Below, in pieces: positions 17,243 to 26,761 of a stretch of 64,000 nucleotides of DNA (positions are counted from its first letter, which is position 1; each line of letters opens with the position of its first letter). The notes under the pieces were generated by a model that was not told the DNA's origin, ran no database searches, and saw only the letters and a list, made by a program, of their open reading frames with translations. The translations under genes and the position numbers were made by a program. Origin of the DNA: Salmonella bongori NCTC 12419 (lineage in GTDB: Bacteria > Pseudomonadota > Gammaproteobacteria > Enterobacterales > Enterobacteriaceae); assembly GCF_000252995.1 (NCBI RefSeq), contig NC_015761.1:4154001-4218000 (forward strand). The letters run 5' to 3'.

Positions 17243-17964
17243 TTTTATTTACCCTCGCAATAAACCCAGTCAATTTTGATAAATGGATCACAGCCATCTT
17301 CTGATTTGTATGAATGAACATCAGAAAATGGTGAATATTCAACGCGCCAGTGGCGACAATTAACGATCAAACGTTTTATAAAGTTGCTTTAAGTAATTAT
17401 TTTCTTGCAATAGCGATGTTCAGAGGATGTCATCCTCTGGCGATGGGCAGGTGGAACGAGTGAGAGCAGGAAGTTGTGATTTATCTTTTTGAAAAATAAT
17501 CCTGTTTTTTGTTTGCTTTGTGTCGTTCCATCATATGAATTATGGGATAAATCAAACAGAATGTGATTTATGTGACCATTATCACGCCATTTTTTTAAAT
17601 AATTTGTATGACGTCTGGAGACGATTTCCTGCTCACAAATATACGTATTGTCCATAGGCGTAGCACGAGCTCCATGGCTACAAACTTAATTTTATTTAAG
17701 TATCAGGATAATTTCGGTTCAATCCCTTTTTTAATAAAAATACACACTCTCTGCCGGGGATAATACTTAATTAAGTTTTGTTATCGTTTTGAAATTAAAA
17801 ACAGCGCATGACGCTGCAATAACAAAAAATAACGTTAATATGCCTGCGTTGAGTATATTTGATCTGGCACAATTTTCCAGATTTGTTATTAATGTGATAG
17901 CGTTTTATTATTGTAATAATTGTTACCAATATATAACGCTTCGTGTCGGATTCATGTTATCACC
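17243..17964. other. Long intergenic region between dcuR and dcuB
   Basis: 722 AT-rich bases. It should carry the dcuB promoter; known regulators are FNR, CRP, NarL and DcuR. I see one good CRP site (17571-17586) but no clean FNR palindrome. An 88-codon frame at 17389-17655 (minus) has no ribosome binding site at a useful distance and covers the CRP site, so I do not call it a gene. Confidence 0.6.
17571..17586. promoter_or_regulatory. CRP-binding site candidate upstream of dcuB
   Basis: TGTGA-CCATTA-TCACG matches the CRP consensus TGTGA-N6-TCACA at 9 of 10 core bases. dcuB is known to need cAMP-CRP. It lies about 330 bases from the dcuB start, implying a long leader or a distant activator site. 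Confidence 0.6.
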
Positions 17965-18684
17965 TTACTGGCAATATTGCTTAAGTAAAGAGTAATGTTC
18001 CGGCTGAACGCGGTAGCGGTAGACCGGTCTGCCGGTTACGCCGTAATGAATGCTGGTAAACAAGATATGACAGTTCACCAGCCAGATAAGATATTTACGA
18101 CAGGAAACCCGTGAGATATTCACTTCGCTAGCCAACTCGTCAGTGGAAAATTCCTGCTCTTGATGCGCATCGATCCACTGACACAATGTGCGTAGCGTTT
18201 GTTGCGTCAGCCCTTTCGGCAGCCGGCGAGGTTCCTGCTCGCTGGAGGCATGGCCGTGAATGAGGAGATCAAGCTCAGACTGTTCATAATACTGGCGCTC
18301 TTCCATCGCCGTTTTCTTACGTAGCCAGCCGGTCAGCGCTTCTTCAAAGCGCGTGGCCTGGAAAGGCTTGATCAGATAATCCACCACGCCATAGTGCAGC
18401 GAGTTTTTAATGGTGGCGGCGTCTGCGGCAGACGAAATCACAATAACGTCGCTTTTGCAGCCTGCGCTGTGCAGGACAGGCAGCAGATCCAGTCCATTTT
18501 CCTGTTGCATATAGATATCCAGCAGGATCAGGTCAATGTGATTTTCACTGTTGAAGATAAACTCTTTCGCTTTTTCCAGCGTCGAAGCGGTACCACAACA
18601 ATGAAAACCGGAAATTTGCGCGACGTAACGGCGATTTAACTCCGCCACCATCGCATCGTCATCGACAATTAATACATTGATCAT
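17965..18684 (-). CDS. dcuR: Response regulator DcuR
   Basis: CitB-family response regulator that activates dcuB, fumB and frd when DcuS senses C4-dicarboxylates. The N-terminal receiver has VDDDAMVAE and the phosphorylated Asp in LILLDIYMQ, with the conserved Lys in DYLIKPF. The C-terminal helix-turn-helix includes FSTDELASEVNISRVSCRKYL. Length is 239 residues. The ATG overlaps the dcuS stop by four bases, showing translational coupling. Confidence 0.96.
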   Translation of the reverse strand: MINVLIVDDDAMVAELNRRYVAQISGFHCCGTASTLEKAKEFIFNSENHIDLILLDIYMQQENGLDLLPVLHSAGCKSDVIVISSAADAATIKNSLHYGVVDYLIKPFQATRFEEALTGWLRKKTAMEERQYYEQSELDLLIHGHASSEQEPRRLPKGLTQQTLRTLCQWIDAHQEQEFSTDELASEVNISRVSCRKYLIWLVNCHILFTSIHYGVTGRPVYRYRVQPEHYSLLKQYCQ

Positions 18685-20312
18685 AGGCTGGTCCTTTCCC
18701 CGTCCCAGGGTAACTGTACAAAAAATTGTGTGAAGATCCCGGGTTCGGATTCCACAGAAATCACGCCGCCAAGTGCTTCAATTTGCTGTTTAACCAGCGC
18801 TAAGCCGACGCCACGATCGGCGCCTTTTGACGAAACGCCTTTTCCAAATATCACGTCGATGTTTTCAGGCTCAATACCGGGGCCATCGTCGCTGACTTCG
18901 CAATGTAGCCAGCCATGACGGTAGTGTAACGAAACACTGATTTCTCCGCCGGGCTCCTGACCCAGCGCTTCCAGCGCATTTTCAATCAAATTACCCAGTG
19001 CCGTAATCAGCGCTGTGACCTGATCTTCATTGTGATTATCCGGTAACTGGCTGTCGCTGCTTATCACCAGGCTGTGCCCTGAATCAGAAGCGCGATTGAT
19101 TTTGCTGAGCAAAAAGCCAGCGATGATCAGTGACTTGATTTTACCCAGCAGTACACCAATCTCTTCCTGATAGTTATTAGCCGTCTTGATAATATATGCT
19201 TCAAGCTGCTTATAACGCTTCAGATGCAATAATCCCAGAATCACATGTAATTTGTTCATGAATTCGTGGGATCGTTCACGGAGCGCGTCCGCGTAGTTCA
19301 CCATTCCGTCCAGCCGTTGCATCAGTTGGCGAACTTCTGTTTTATCTCTGAAGGTTGATATTGCACCAATAATTTTACCGTTACTACGTATCGGAACGGT
19401 GTTAACGAGCAGCAGACGGCCTTTGACGATAATTTCTTCATCGCGACGCGGCGTACCGTCGTGCAACACGTCGTTAATGTCTACCACCTGCGACCAGGCA
19501 TGACTCAGCGTGGATAATTTGGCGTCATCCTGCGTTTTTCGATAATCGAGCAGATCCTGCGCAGCAGGGTTAATCAACGTCACCTCGCCGCTATCATCGA
19601 CGGCGATAACCCCTTCTTTGATTGACTGCAGCATTGCCTGACGCTGTTCAAAAAGGGTTGATATCTCATAGGGCTCCAGCCCAAACAAGATACGTTTTAA
19701 TACCTTGACCAGCACATACGTTCCTAGTAAACCAACCAGCGCGCCGAACAAAATAGACCAGATAATGCTACCGCGGCTATTGTTGATCTGCTGCGTAACG
19801 TGTTTGAGTTCCAGGCCAATCGCCACAACGCCTATCTGCCGGTGGCGTTCATCATAAACCGGCGTGAAAACACGCAACGCCCTGGCGAGAAAACCGCGAT
19901 TAATGGCAACATTCTCTTTTCCCTGTAACGCGAGCAGTATATCGTCGCCTTTGAATGGTTGACCGATTCGCTGCGCTTCTGGATGCGAATAACGGATACC
20001 CTGCATATTGGTCACCACAATAAACAAAAAGCCGTTATGGTGACTCACCGTTTCGGCGAGCGTCTGAATGCCGCTTTCCGCGGGCGCTTTTTTCAGTCCC
20101 TGGCGAACTGTCGGAGAGTCCGCCAGCGAGCGGGCCACCGCCAGCGCTTTATCCGCCAGAGCATCACGCGTCATGCTGCTGATTTGTGAAAAATAGATCA
20201 GATGGACCACGACGAGCACCGAGAACAAGACGGCGCTGACCATCAGGATGACGGTCGTGCCGAGTTTCATGGGGCGTTTGCGGAACGCCCGGCATGGCGG
20301 GGAGTGTTTCAT
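18681..20312 (-). CDS. dcuS: Sensor histidine kinase DcuS for C4-dicarboxylates and citrate
   Basis: Membrane sensor of fumarate, succinate, malate and citrate. Order over 543 residues: TM1 (about 20-42), periplasmic PAS domain with ligand residues in GIRYSHPEAQRIG and the FLARALRVFTPV segment, TM2 (about 181-200), cytoplasmic PAS, then the kinase. The kinase has the phospho-acceptor in RERSHEFMNKLHVI and ATP motifs NLIENALEAL, DDGPGI and GVGLALVK. It pairs with dcuR; the heme operon begins only 77 bases upstream of it. Confidence 0.96.
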   Translation of the reverse strand: MKHSPPCRAFRKRPMKLGTTVILMVSAVLFSVLVVVHLIYFSQISSMTRDALADKALAVARSLADSPTVRQGLKKAPAESGIQTLAETVSHHNGFLFIVVTNMQGIRYSHPEAQRIGQPFKGDDILLALQGKENVAINRGFLARALRVFTPVYDERHRQIGVVAIGLELKHVTQQINNSRGSIIWSILFGALVGLLGTYVLVKVLKRILFGLEPYEISTLFEQRQAMLQSIKEGVIAVDDSGEVTLINPAAQDLLDYRKTQDDAKLSTLSHAWSQVVDINDVLHDGTPRRDEEIIVKGRLLLVNTVPIRSNGKIIGAISTFRDKTEVRQLMQRLDGMVNYADALRERSHEFMNKLHVILGLLHLKRYKQLEAYIIKTANNYQEEIGVLLGKIKSLIIAGFLLSKINRASDSGHSLVISSDSQLPDNHNEDQVTALITALGNLIENALEALGQEPGGEISVSLHYRHGWLHCEVSDDGPGIEPENIDVIFGKGVSSKGADRGVGLALVKQQIEALGGVISVESEPGIFTQFFVQLPWDGERTSL

Positions 20313-20389
20313 AGTGGGCCTGAACTGACGAATCGTAGGGCTATTATCCCTGATGAAGCGTCTAATTCAAAGGGAGTACCCGGCAGGGG

Positions 20390-21169
20390 CTAGGGGGCAA
20401 GAAAGACCTGCGGCGTATCGGTATGTGGGTGAACGCCAACCTGAACATCGGCGCCATACCAGTGCGCAAGCGTACGGGTCTGTAAAACGGTTTTAGGCGA
20501 TCCTTGCGCGGCAATCGTACCGCCATGCAGCAAAATAATGCGATCCGCCCAGAGCGCCGCCAGGTTGAGATCATGCAGTACAACGCAAACGTGAAGATGT
20601 CCGGAGCGGGTCAACGATTTCAGCAGCCGCAACAGGTGCTGCTGGTGGAAGAGATCCAACGCTGAGGTCGGTTCATCCAGAAAAAGCCAGCCGCGCGGCG
20701 CATTGTTATCCCATAGCTGTGCCAGCGCGCGGGCGAATTGTATGCGCTGTCGTTCGCCGCCGGAAAGGGCAGCATAGCGTCTTCCCGCCAGGGGCAGGCA
20801 GCCGGTGATCTGCATAACGTGCTGAATAATCGATACTTCAGGTGCTGGCGTCCAGGGTATCCGCCCCATGCCGATTACCGCCTCTACCGGCCAGTCGAAG
20901 CCCATCTGCGTTTGTTGCAGCATCACGGCCCGGCGGCGTGAAAGCGCTTGCGCTGGCCACTGTGCCAGCGCTTTTCCCGCCAGAATGCAATGCCCGTCGG
21001 CAGGCGGGAGATAGCCGGTCAGTAAGCGTAGCAGCGTTGATTTACCTGCGCCGTTGGGGCCGATCAAAGTGACAAGTTCCCCCGGAGAAAGCGTAAGAGA
21101 AACATCGTGAATAAGCGTCTTGTCAGCGACGGCGTAGCGGATATTTTCGGCAATAAGCCGTTCAGTCAT
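20390..21169 (-). CDS. hmuV: Hemin ABC transporter ATP-binding protein HmuV
   Basis: Cytoplasmic ATPase driving heme import through HmuU. The 259 residues contain Walker A GPNGAGKST (about 38-46), the Q-loop region, the ABC signature LSGGERQR, Walker B WLFLDEPTSALD and a switch histidine in VVLHDLN. It is the last gene of hemP-hmuR-S-T-U-V and overlaps hmuU by 8 bases. It could in isolation be a ferric-siderophore ATPase, but the neighbours HmuR and HmuS fix the heme role. Confidence 0.92.
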   Translation of the reverse strand: MTERLIAENIRYAVADKTLIHDVSLTLSPGELVTLIGPNGAGKSTLLRLLTGYLPPADGHCILAGKALAQWPAQALSRRRAVMLQQTQMGFDWPVEAVIGMGRIPWTPAPEVSIIQHVMQITGCLPLAGRRYAALSGGERQRIQFARALAQLWDNNAPRGWLFLDEPTSALDLFHQQHLLRLLKSLTRSGHLHVCVVLHDLNLAALWADRIILLHGGTIAAQGSPKTVLQTRTLAHWYGADVQVGVHPHTDTPQVFLAP

Positions 21170-22148
21170 GTGATGTTCCCCGACGAAAAATAAGCCACAG
21201 AAACCACGGTGCTCCCAGCAAACTGGTTAATAGCCCGACGGGCATTTCTGCCGGGGCTACCAGTGTGCGGGCGAGGGTATCGGCCAGTAACAGTAACAAA
21301 GCACCCGCCAGCACGCAGCCGGGGATCGTCGCGCGATGATCGGCCCCCAGCCACATACGAATCAGGTGCGGTACTACCAGGCCAATAAAACCGATAATCC
21401 CACTGACGGCAACCGCGGCGGCAACCAGCAGGGCGCTGGTTGTCAGCAGGATACGTTGTATCGTTCGCACATTAACACCCAGATAGTGCGCCTCTTCCTC
21501 TCCCAGTTGCAGCAGGTTAAGCGCGGCAGCAAAGCGCCAGATAATCCATACCGTCGGTAACATGAATGATGCGACCGCCAACAGCGTTGACCACTGAGCT
21601 TGTCCCAGGCTGCCCATCCCCCACAGGGAAAGCTGGCGTAACTGAGCGTCATTACTCACCCATGACAACACGCCCACCGCCGCGCCGCATAACGCATTTA
21701 TCGCGATACCAATCAGTAATAGCCTTGATAGCGTACCGTCTTGCTGCCGACTGAGCAGAAAAATGACCGCCGTGGCCGCCAGAGCGCCGAGAAATGCAGC
21801 CAGCATCGGGGCGTAGAGCATCAACAGCGGCGGCAGCGCCAGTGGCAACACCACCCACAGCGCAACGGCTAACGCCGCTCCGCTACTGATCCCAAGTAGC
21901 CCCGGATCGGCGAGAGGATTACGAAATAATCCCTGCATCACGCACCCTGCCAGCGCCAGCGAACCGCCGATAGCCAGCGCAAGCAGTACGCGAGGCAGGC
22001 GAATGGTAAACCAGATCTGACGCAAGGCGTCGTCGCGCCAAATCAGGCTGACAGGCAGGCGTAGCGCGCCAAATCCGCTCGCCGCCACTGTTCCCAGCAC
22101 CAACAACAGGGCAAGCGCATATAACGAAAAGGTGATCCGCCGCGTCAT
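21162..22148 (-). CDS. hmuU: Hemin ABC transporter permease HmuU
   Basis: Inner-membrane permease of the BtuCD/FecCD family, 328 residues with about ten membrane segments. Family motifs include RLPRVLLALAIGGSLALAG, the conserved GLFRNPLADPGLLGISSGAAL, and the coupling region GFIGLVVPHLIRM. It passes heme delivered by HmuT into the cytoplasm. Its ATG shares one base with the hmuT stop (TGATG), so translation is coupled. Confidence 0.92.
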   Translation of the reverse strand: MTRRITFSLYALALLLVLGTVAASGFGALRLPVSLIWRDDALRQIWFTIRLPRVLLALAIGGSLALAGCVMQGLFRNPLADPGLLGISSGAALAVALWVVLPLALPPLLMLYAPMLAAFLGALAATAVIFLLSRQQDGTLSRLLLIGIAINALCGAAVGVLSWVSNDAQLRQLSLWGMGSLGQAQWSTLLAVASFMLPTVWIIWRFAAALNLLQLGEEEAHYLGVNVRTIQRILLTTSALLVAAAVAVSGIIGFIGLVVPHLIRMWLGADHRATIPGCVLAGALLLLLADTLARTLVAPAEMPVGLLTSLLGAPWFLWLIFRRGTSHD

Positions 22149-22969
22149 CAGGGTAACGACTCCGCTTTGGCCCGTAACTGTTGGATCGCCTGTGGCGTGC
22201 GCACGCTAAAACCGAGCAGCGCCATATCATCCACTGCCAGCACTTGTTTATGTCGCCCTGCCGGAGTCTGCGCCAGCCCTGGCAGCTCCCAGAGGGCGTC
22301 TTCGCCGCCGATAGCCGCGAGTCCCTCCTTTGGCACCACGACGAAATCGGGGCGACTGGCAATGACGCCTTCCTGGGTCAGTGGTTGATAACGTGAAAAG
22401 CCTTGCATAGCGTTTTGCAGCCCTGCGGCGCGAATAGCGGCATCCGCCGCCGTATGTTGCCCGGCGGCCATCGCGCTCATACCGCTGTGGTTAAGAATAA
22501 ACAGCACGCGTCGATTGAGCGGGGCCGTTGGCAGAGTGGCAATGGTGTTGCGCAGCGTCGTGCGCAGGGATTCGCCTTCTGCCGAACGGCCTGTTGCCTG
22601 GGCGATAATACGGACTTTTTCATCGATCGCCTTGAGGTCATTATCGCCCGGTACAATAATGACGTTAACGCCGCTTTGCGCTAACTGTTTGAGCGTTAGC
22701 GAGGGCTGTGCCTGGCTGCTGGCCAGTACTTTATCGGGACGCATGGCGAGAATACCTTCCGCATTCAACTGACGCAGATAGCCGACATCCGGTAGAGCGG
22801 TGACTTCTGGCGGCCACTGGCTGGTGCTGTCACGGGCGACAAGCGACGACTGTGCGCCGAGGGCGTAGATAATCTCCGTCACATCGCCGCCGAGCGCGAT
22901 CACTCTTTCCCCGGCGGCGGCTAATGCCGCCAGAGGCAGAACGATGATCAGGACAAGCAACGCTTTCAT
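22148..22969 (-). CDS. hmuT: Periplasmic heme-binding protein HmuT
   Basis: Substrate-binding protein of the heme ABC importer. The ATG at 22969 overlaps the hmuS stop (ATGA) and opens with a signal peptide (MKALLVLIIVLPLAALAAA-GE); the track further upstream is not needed. The mature protein, about 254 residues, is a cluster A-II binding protein with GGDVTEIIYALG and DVGYLRQLNAEGILAMRPD, close to Yersinia and Plesiomonas heme binders. A conserved Tyr in the DVGYLRQL segment is the usual heme ligand in the family. Confidence 0.9.
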   Translation of the reverse strand: MKALLVLIIVLPLAALAAAGERVIALGGDVTEIIYALGAQSSLVARDSTSQWPPEVTALPDVGYLRQLNAEGILAMRPDKVLASSQAQPSLTLKQLAQSGVNVIIVPGDNDLKAIDEKVRIIAQATGRSAEGESLRTTLRNTIATLPTAPLNRRVLFILNHSGMSAMAAGQHTAADAAIRAAGLQNAMQGFSRYQPLTQEGVIASRPDFVVVPKEGLAAIGGEDALWELPGLAQTPAGRHKQVLAVDDMALLGFSVRTPQAIQQLRAKAESLP

Positions 22970-23994
22970 GCTGCCAGCCCTTTTACTGCCAGTGCATCGA
23001 TTTGTTGCCGCCACTGGGCTTGTTCCGGTTCCCCTTCGCTACGTTGTCCATAAAGCTGGGCGATTTGCGTACCGTCGTGGGCAAATAACTCCAGGCTGGT
23101 CACGTGCCCGTCCGCGGTCGGTTTACGCGTCACCCAGGCTTCGGCAATGCTCTCCTCCCGTAAATGGAGCGTAAAGGTAGGGTTGAAGATATTCAGCCAG
23201 CCTTTCATTGGGGTGACGTTTTTAATCGCGCCAGTAAAGATTTGCACGCAGCCTCTGTTGCCGACAAACACCATAATTTCATTACCCGCATTAAGCGCTG
23301 CGTCAAGGATCTGGGCCAGAGCGTTATTGGGTACTTTACAGGCCAGATCGTCGGCAACCCGTTCGAAAGCCTGCTGACGAGTCAGGTTGTGCCGTTTTAG
23401 TAAGGTAAAGAACTGGTGGACGTCGGTCATCGCTCGCCATTCGCGTTCAACGGTGGTGGCATCAATCGTTGAGGGCGCAGTGGGCGGTTCAGCGTCTTTT
23501 AGCGTCAGCGGCTTATTTTCTGGTGTGTTAAAGCGTTTGAGCAGCGCTTCCCAGGCGGGCTGATGCGTATTCTGTGTGACGTAAACTTTCAGTAGCGCAT
23601 CGCCCTGATGATCAAAAAACTGAATACTTTGCCGTTCGCCGCGAGCGGTAGTTTCCCGGAGATGGAATACGCTGGCCCACTGGTTGAGAAACAGGCGCAG
23701 GTCAAGCGCGCGCGGGTTCAGTACTAGTCCGGCATGGTCGCCCAGATGCTGATGGGTAAAAGCGCCAATCTGCTCATGGACTGCATATTCATTGCGGCAA
23801 ATGCATTTTGTCTCGCCTGCGGACTCCAGCGCCGCGAGAATTTCATGGATATCGTCGTGTAGCCGCCAGGCGTCATGACCAACCCTGGCGAAGGCGAGTT
23901 CCGCTTCGCTGATATGCATCTGTTTTGCAATATCACGCGCATACGCTCCTGGATGCTGTTTTTTGAGTTCAAGCCAGCGGGTGTAATGATTCAT
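22966..23994 (-). CDS. hmuS: Heme utilisation/degrading protein HmuS
   Basis: Cytoplasmic HemS/ChuS/HmuS protein that accepts imported heme and, in relatives, helps break the ring or traffic it. The ATG at 23994 follows a clear GGAGGAAAA ribosome binding site and gives 342 residues, near the family length of about 345. The two-fold repeat of the family is visible: each half carries an LR-type segment (HRHNL/TRQQAF, PALDLRLFLNQW) and a GNRGCVQIFTGAIKNV motif in the second half. It sits between the receptor and binding-protein genes, as in Yersinia. Confidence 0.92.
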   Translation of the reverse strand: MNHYTRWLELKKQHPGAYARDIAKQMHISEAELAFARVGHDAWRLHDDIHEILAALESAGETKCICRNEYAVHEQIGAFTHQHLGDHAGLVLNPRALDLRLFLNQWASVFHLRETTARGERQSIQFFDHQGDALLKVYVTQNTHQPAWEALLKRFNTPENKPLTLKDAEPPTAPSTIDATTVEREWRAMTDVHQFFTLLKRHNLTRQQAFERVADDLACKVPNNALAQILDAALNAGNEIMVFVGNRGCVQIFTGAIKNVTPMKGWLNIFNPTFTLHLREESIAEAWVTRKPTADGHVTSLELFAHDGTQIAQLYGQRSEGEPEQAQWRQQIDALAVKGLAA

Positions 23995-24041
23995 TTTTTC
24001 CTCCTTCCGGATATGCGCCCTGGCAGGCCGGGGCGCAGGGA

Positions 24042-26027
24042 TTACCATTGATAACTTACGAAAATCTTGCCGTTGCGCCCGTCCTGCGGAATGCCTTGCG
24101 GCGACCAGTACGCTTTGTCAAAGGCATTGCCTAACACCAGCGTAGTGGTCATCCCTTTCAGCGCCTGCTGTCCCTGATAGCTGATGTAAAAGTCGTTTAC
24201 CGCGTAGCCCGGTTGCTTTGTGTACTGGCTGCTGACATGCGTTGAGCGGTCAGCAAATGTAGCGATCCAGCCCACGGAAAAACCGCTATGGGCGAGAGGA
24301 ATATTCAGCTTGCTGGTGACGGTATCGGGGTTAATGCTGGAGATATACTCTCCGGTATCCATATTTTTACCGCGGGTGCGGTTATAGGCCATGTCCAGAC
24401 TAAACAGATCGGCGGTATATTTCGTCATCACGTCCCAGCCCCAGATTTTGGCGTTTGGCACGTTATAGGACATGGTGGTTCTTGCGGCAAAATCGACGGT
24501 GGTTGAGATGTAATCTTTGGCGTTAGTGTCAAAATAGCTGGCTTTAAATTCCAGCGCGTCGTCAGCCAGCATCAGATTGTCAAAGCGCAGACCGATGCCA
24601 TATTCCTGCGTTTCGTTCGTTTCCGGGCGCAGGTCAGGATTTGGTACCCAATAATTTGTGTAGAAACGTCCAATCGAAAAATGCTTCGAATCGTTGTACA
24701 TCTCTCCCATCGTTGGCGCGCGAAAGGCTTGCGCATACGAACCAAATAGCATCAGCCAGTCGGTAGGGCTAATGGTCATGCCAGCGCGGGACGACCATTT
24801 ATCGGCATCCACATCGGCATATCCATCGCTGCTGCCGCGGTAGTTATCGTAGCGTGTGCCGCCCAGCAGGGTGACGGGCAGGTTGCGCAGGGTGATCTCG
24901 TCCTGTAGCCAGCCGGAACTGAAGTCGATTTTCGCCTCCGGAAAACCGGTAGTTACGCCGCCTGGTTTCTGCTCCTGACGGTAATATTCCCCACCATAGG
25001 TCAGCAGGTGTGAGGCAAACGAATCCGTCAGCAGGCGGGTGCGGTTTTCCACTTTCCCGCCTGTAGTGGTCTGTTCGCGATATTCACTGGTATTGTCGAT
25101 GTTTTGTGCATTGATGCGCGCTTCGGACCAGTACACTTTGCTTTCCGCGTTGAGCCAGTCGTTGCCCTGCGGCGCGAGCTTATAAGTGAGTTGCATATCG
25201 CGCTGAATGGTTGAGCGATCCGTCATCGGATTACTGACGCTGTTCGCCGCAAGGTCCTGTGGATTTTTCGGCTCCTGCGCGGCATTGTTGTAATAGCGTA
25301 ATGAGCCGCTTAGCGCCTGCGCCTCGTCAATTTTCCAGGTGCCTTTAGCCAGCATATTATTGATGGATTCATCGTTTGGCGCTGTGGAACCGTCCCCCTG
25401 ACGCAGATCGCCGCGATCGCGGCTTGACCAGGAGAGCAGCCCGTCCAGGTTATCAGTACGGCCAAAAGCGCTGGCCCCCATACCCAGACTGTGGTCGCCG
25501 GTACCGCCCGTCCCAAAAACGCGGAAGCCATACCGCTGCCCTTCCATTAGCAGGTCGCTGGCATCGACGGTAGTGTAAGCAATCACCCCGCCCAGTGCGC
25601 CGCTGCCGTAAAGTAAAGCAGAAGGGCCGCGGACAATTTCAACACGTTTAATAAGCGCCGGGTCGAGGAAAGTGCTGTTGAGATGCCCGGTATCGGTACC
25701 CTGGCGAACGCCATCCACCAGAACCAGCACGCCGCGACGATCGTAGCCGCGTAGATTAACGTCCTGACCGTTGGTTCTTCCTGTCCCGCTCAATGTGATA
25801 CCAGGGACAGAATGCAGGAGATCGGCGGCGGAGGCGGCGGTCTGATTTTCTGGATCGGCGGTATCTATCACGCTAACCATCATTGGCGCTTCAAAGGCGC
25901 TGCGGGGATTCCCCGTCGCGGTAACGGTAAGGGTGTCAGTAGTCGCGAAAGCCGCGCTGGGGAAGGCGCTGGTGATAGCCAATGCCAGTAGCGATGGGGG
26001 CATAAAGCCAGATTGCAGGCGTAACAT
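24042..26027 (-). CDS. hmuR: TonB-dependent outer-membrane heme receptor HmuR
   Basis: Outer-membrane receptor for heme or hemoproteins, energised by TonB. The 661 residues begin with a signal peptide ending near SAAFA. They continue with a TonB box (DTLTVTA), a plug domain (LLHSVPGITLSGTGRTNGQD, IVRGPSALLYGSGALGGVI) and a 22-strand barrel ending in aromatic Trp (FVSYQW). The heme-receptor signature is present: FRAP near residue 436, then a His (SKHFSIG), then NPDLRPE. The start has a GGAGAG site. Upstream is hemP and a Fur box. Confidence 0.94.
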   Translation of the reverse strand: MLRLQSGFMPPSLLALAITSAFPSAAFATTDTLTVTATGNPRSAFEAPMMVSVIDTADPENQTAASAADLLHSVPGITLSGTGRTNGQDVNLRGYDRRGVLVLVDGVRQGTDTGHLNSTFLDPALIKRVEIVRGPSALLYGSGALGGVIAYTTVDASDLLMEGQRYGFRVFGTGGTGDHSLGMGASAFGRTDNLDGLLSWSSRDRGDLRQGDGSTAPNDESINNMLAKGTWKIDEAQALSGSLRYYNNAAQEPKNPQDLAANSVSNPMTDRSTIQRDMQLTYKLAPQGNDWLNAESKVYWSEARINAQNIDNTSEYREQTTTGGKVENRTRLLTDSFASHLLTYGGEYYRQEQKPGGVTTGFPEAKIDFSSGWLQDEITLRNLPVTLLGGTRYDNYRGSSDGYADVDADKWSSRAGMTISPTDWLMLFGSYAQAFRAPTMGEMYNDSKHFSIGRFYTNYWVPNPDLRPETNETQEYGIGLRFDNLMLADDALEFKASYFDTNAKDYISTTVDFAARTTMSYNVPNAKIWGWDVMTKYTADLFSLDMAYNRTRGKNMDTGEYISSINPDTVTSKLNIPLAHSGFSVGWIATFADRSTHVSSQYTKQPGYAVNDFYISYQGQQALKGMTTTLVLGNAFDKAYWSPQGIPQDGRNGKIFVSYQW

Positions 26028-26144
26028 AACAACTCTCCATAAGGAAATTGAAAAATGCTGGCTGCCTGGGGATGACCTGGGTGGCTGGCGAAATTGGTTA
26101 TATCCCTCACTGCTATGCGCCTGATGGCGGCGCTGAGGGGAAAT

Positions 26145-26324
26145 TTATTTAGTCAGGATCAGTTTTCCGGATTGTGTCTGACGCAACAGATACAGTTGAC
26201 CGTTATGTTCAATCAGCGCCCATCCCTCGTCGCCAAGCAATGTTCGGCTATCAATCTGACGTTTAGTTCGGGCAGGAGAGAGCGGCGCGTTAACGTTTTT
26301 GGCGGCTGCCGTTGTGTTATGCAT
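26145..26324 (-). CDS. hemP: Hemin uptake protein HemP
   Basis: Small protein at the head of heme-uptake operons; its exact job is unsettled, with a role in expression or function of the receptor reported in relatives. The C-terminus IDSRTLLGDEGWALIEHNGQLYLLRQTQSGKLILTK has the family core (S..LL....  I.H.G..Y.LR.T..GKLILTK). I place the start at the ATG at 26324 (59 residues); the longer open frame upstream merely reads through the Fur box as poly-Ile. Confidence 0.85.
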   Translation of the reverse strand: MHNTTAAAKNVNAPLSPARTKRQIDSRTLLGDEGWALIEHNGQLYLLRQTQSGKLILTK

Positions 26325-26348
26325 ATCAGGTCGATCCGTTATGAAAAT

Positions 26349-26367
26349 GATAACGATTATGATTATC
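26349..26367. promoter_or_regulatory. Fur box controlling the hem/hmu operon
   Basis: GATAACGATTATGATTATC matches 16 of 19 bases of the Fur consensus GATAATGATAATCATTATC. It lies 25 bases upstream of the hemP start. Repression by Fe2+-Fur is therefore expected. Confidence 0.85.
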
Positions 26368-26666
26368 ATAAAGATCAAGTTTCGCATCAAGCATTTTTTG
26401 TCAAAACAGTGACAGGATCAATTTTGTTGCGAATCGGTAAATGATGAGAGGGGAGGTGTGTGACAGGAACGACGCAACGTGTTTTCTCATCAACAGCGCA
26501 TAGCCTGCGCTGATGCAAGCTGGCAGACGTGATGACACTAATTAATATCGCCGGATACTGTGATGGGTAATTTATTTTTACCATAATGACATAAAATAGT
26601 TTTTATTAATTTTGACAATAATGAATGCGGTATCATCTTTTATTTTTACTAACGTTAATAATACGT

Positions 26667-26680
26667 TTGATCACAATCAA
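26667..26680. promoter_or_regulatory. Perfect FNR box upstream of the dms-like operon
   Basis: TTGAT-CACA-ATCAA is an exact FNR palindrome centred 88 bases before the reductase start. A possible -10 hexamer, TATTAT at 26700-26705, would place the FNR site near -40, the class II activation position. Anaerobic induction is expected. The rest of the 26391-26761 gap shows no gene. Confidence 0.85.
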
Positions 26681-26761
26681 CCAGTGCTAATGTTCATTCT
26701 ATTATGATTGTTTTTTATTACATATTATTAATAATAATGGAAGCAATGTGAGAAATAAAAA

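Noticed and set aside
17273..17289. FNR-like TTGAT near the dcuB start
   Set aside because: Only one half site fits; the partner reads GGATC rather than ATCAA.
17389..17655. 88-codon open frame between dcuR and dcuB on the minus strand
   Set aside because: No ribosome binding site at a proper distance, no recognisable motif, and it covers a likely CRP site in a known control region.
26325..26390. Longer HemP start with an Ile-rich N-terminus
   Set aside because: These codons are the Fur box and its flanks read as protein; the ATG at 26324 gives the normal HemP length.
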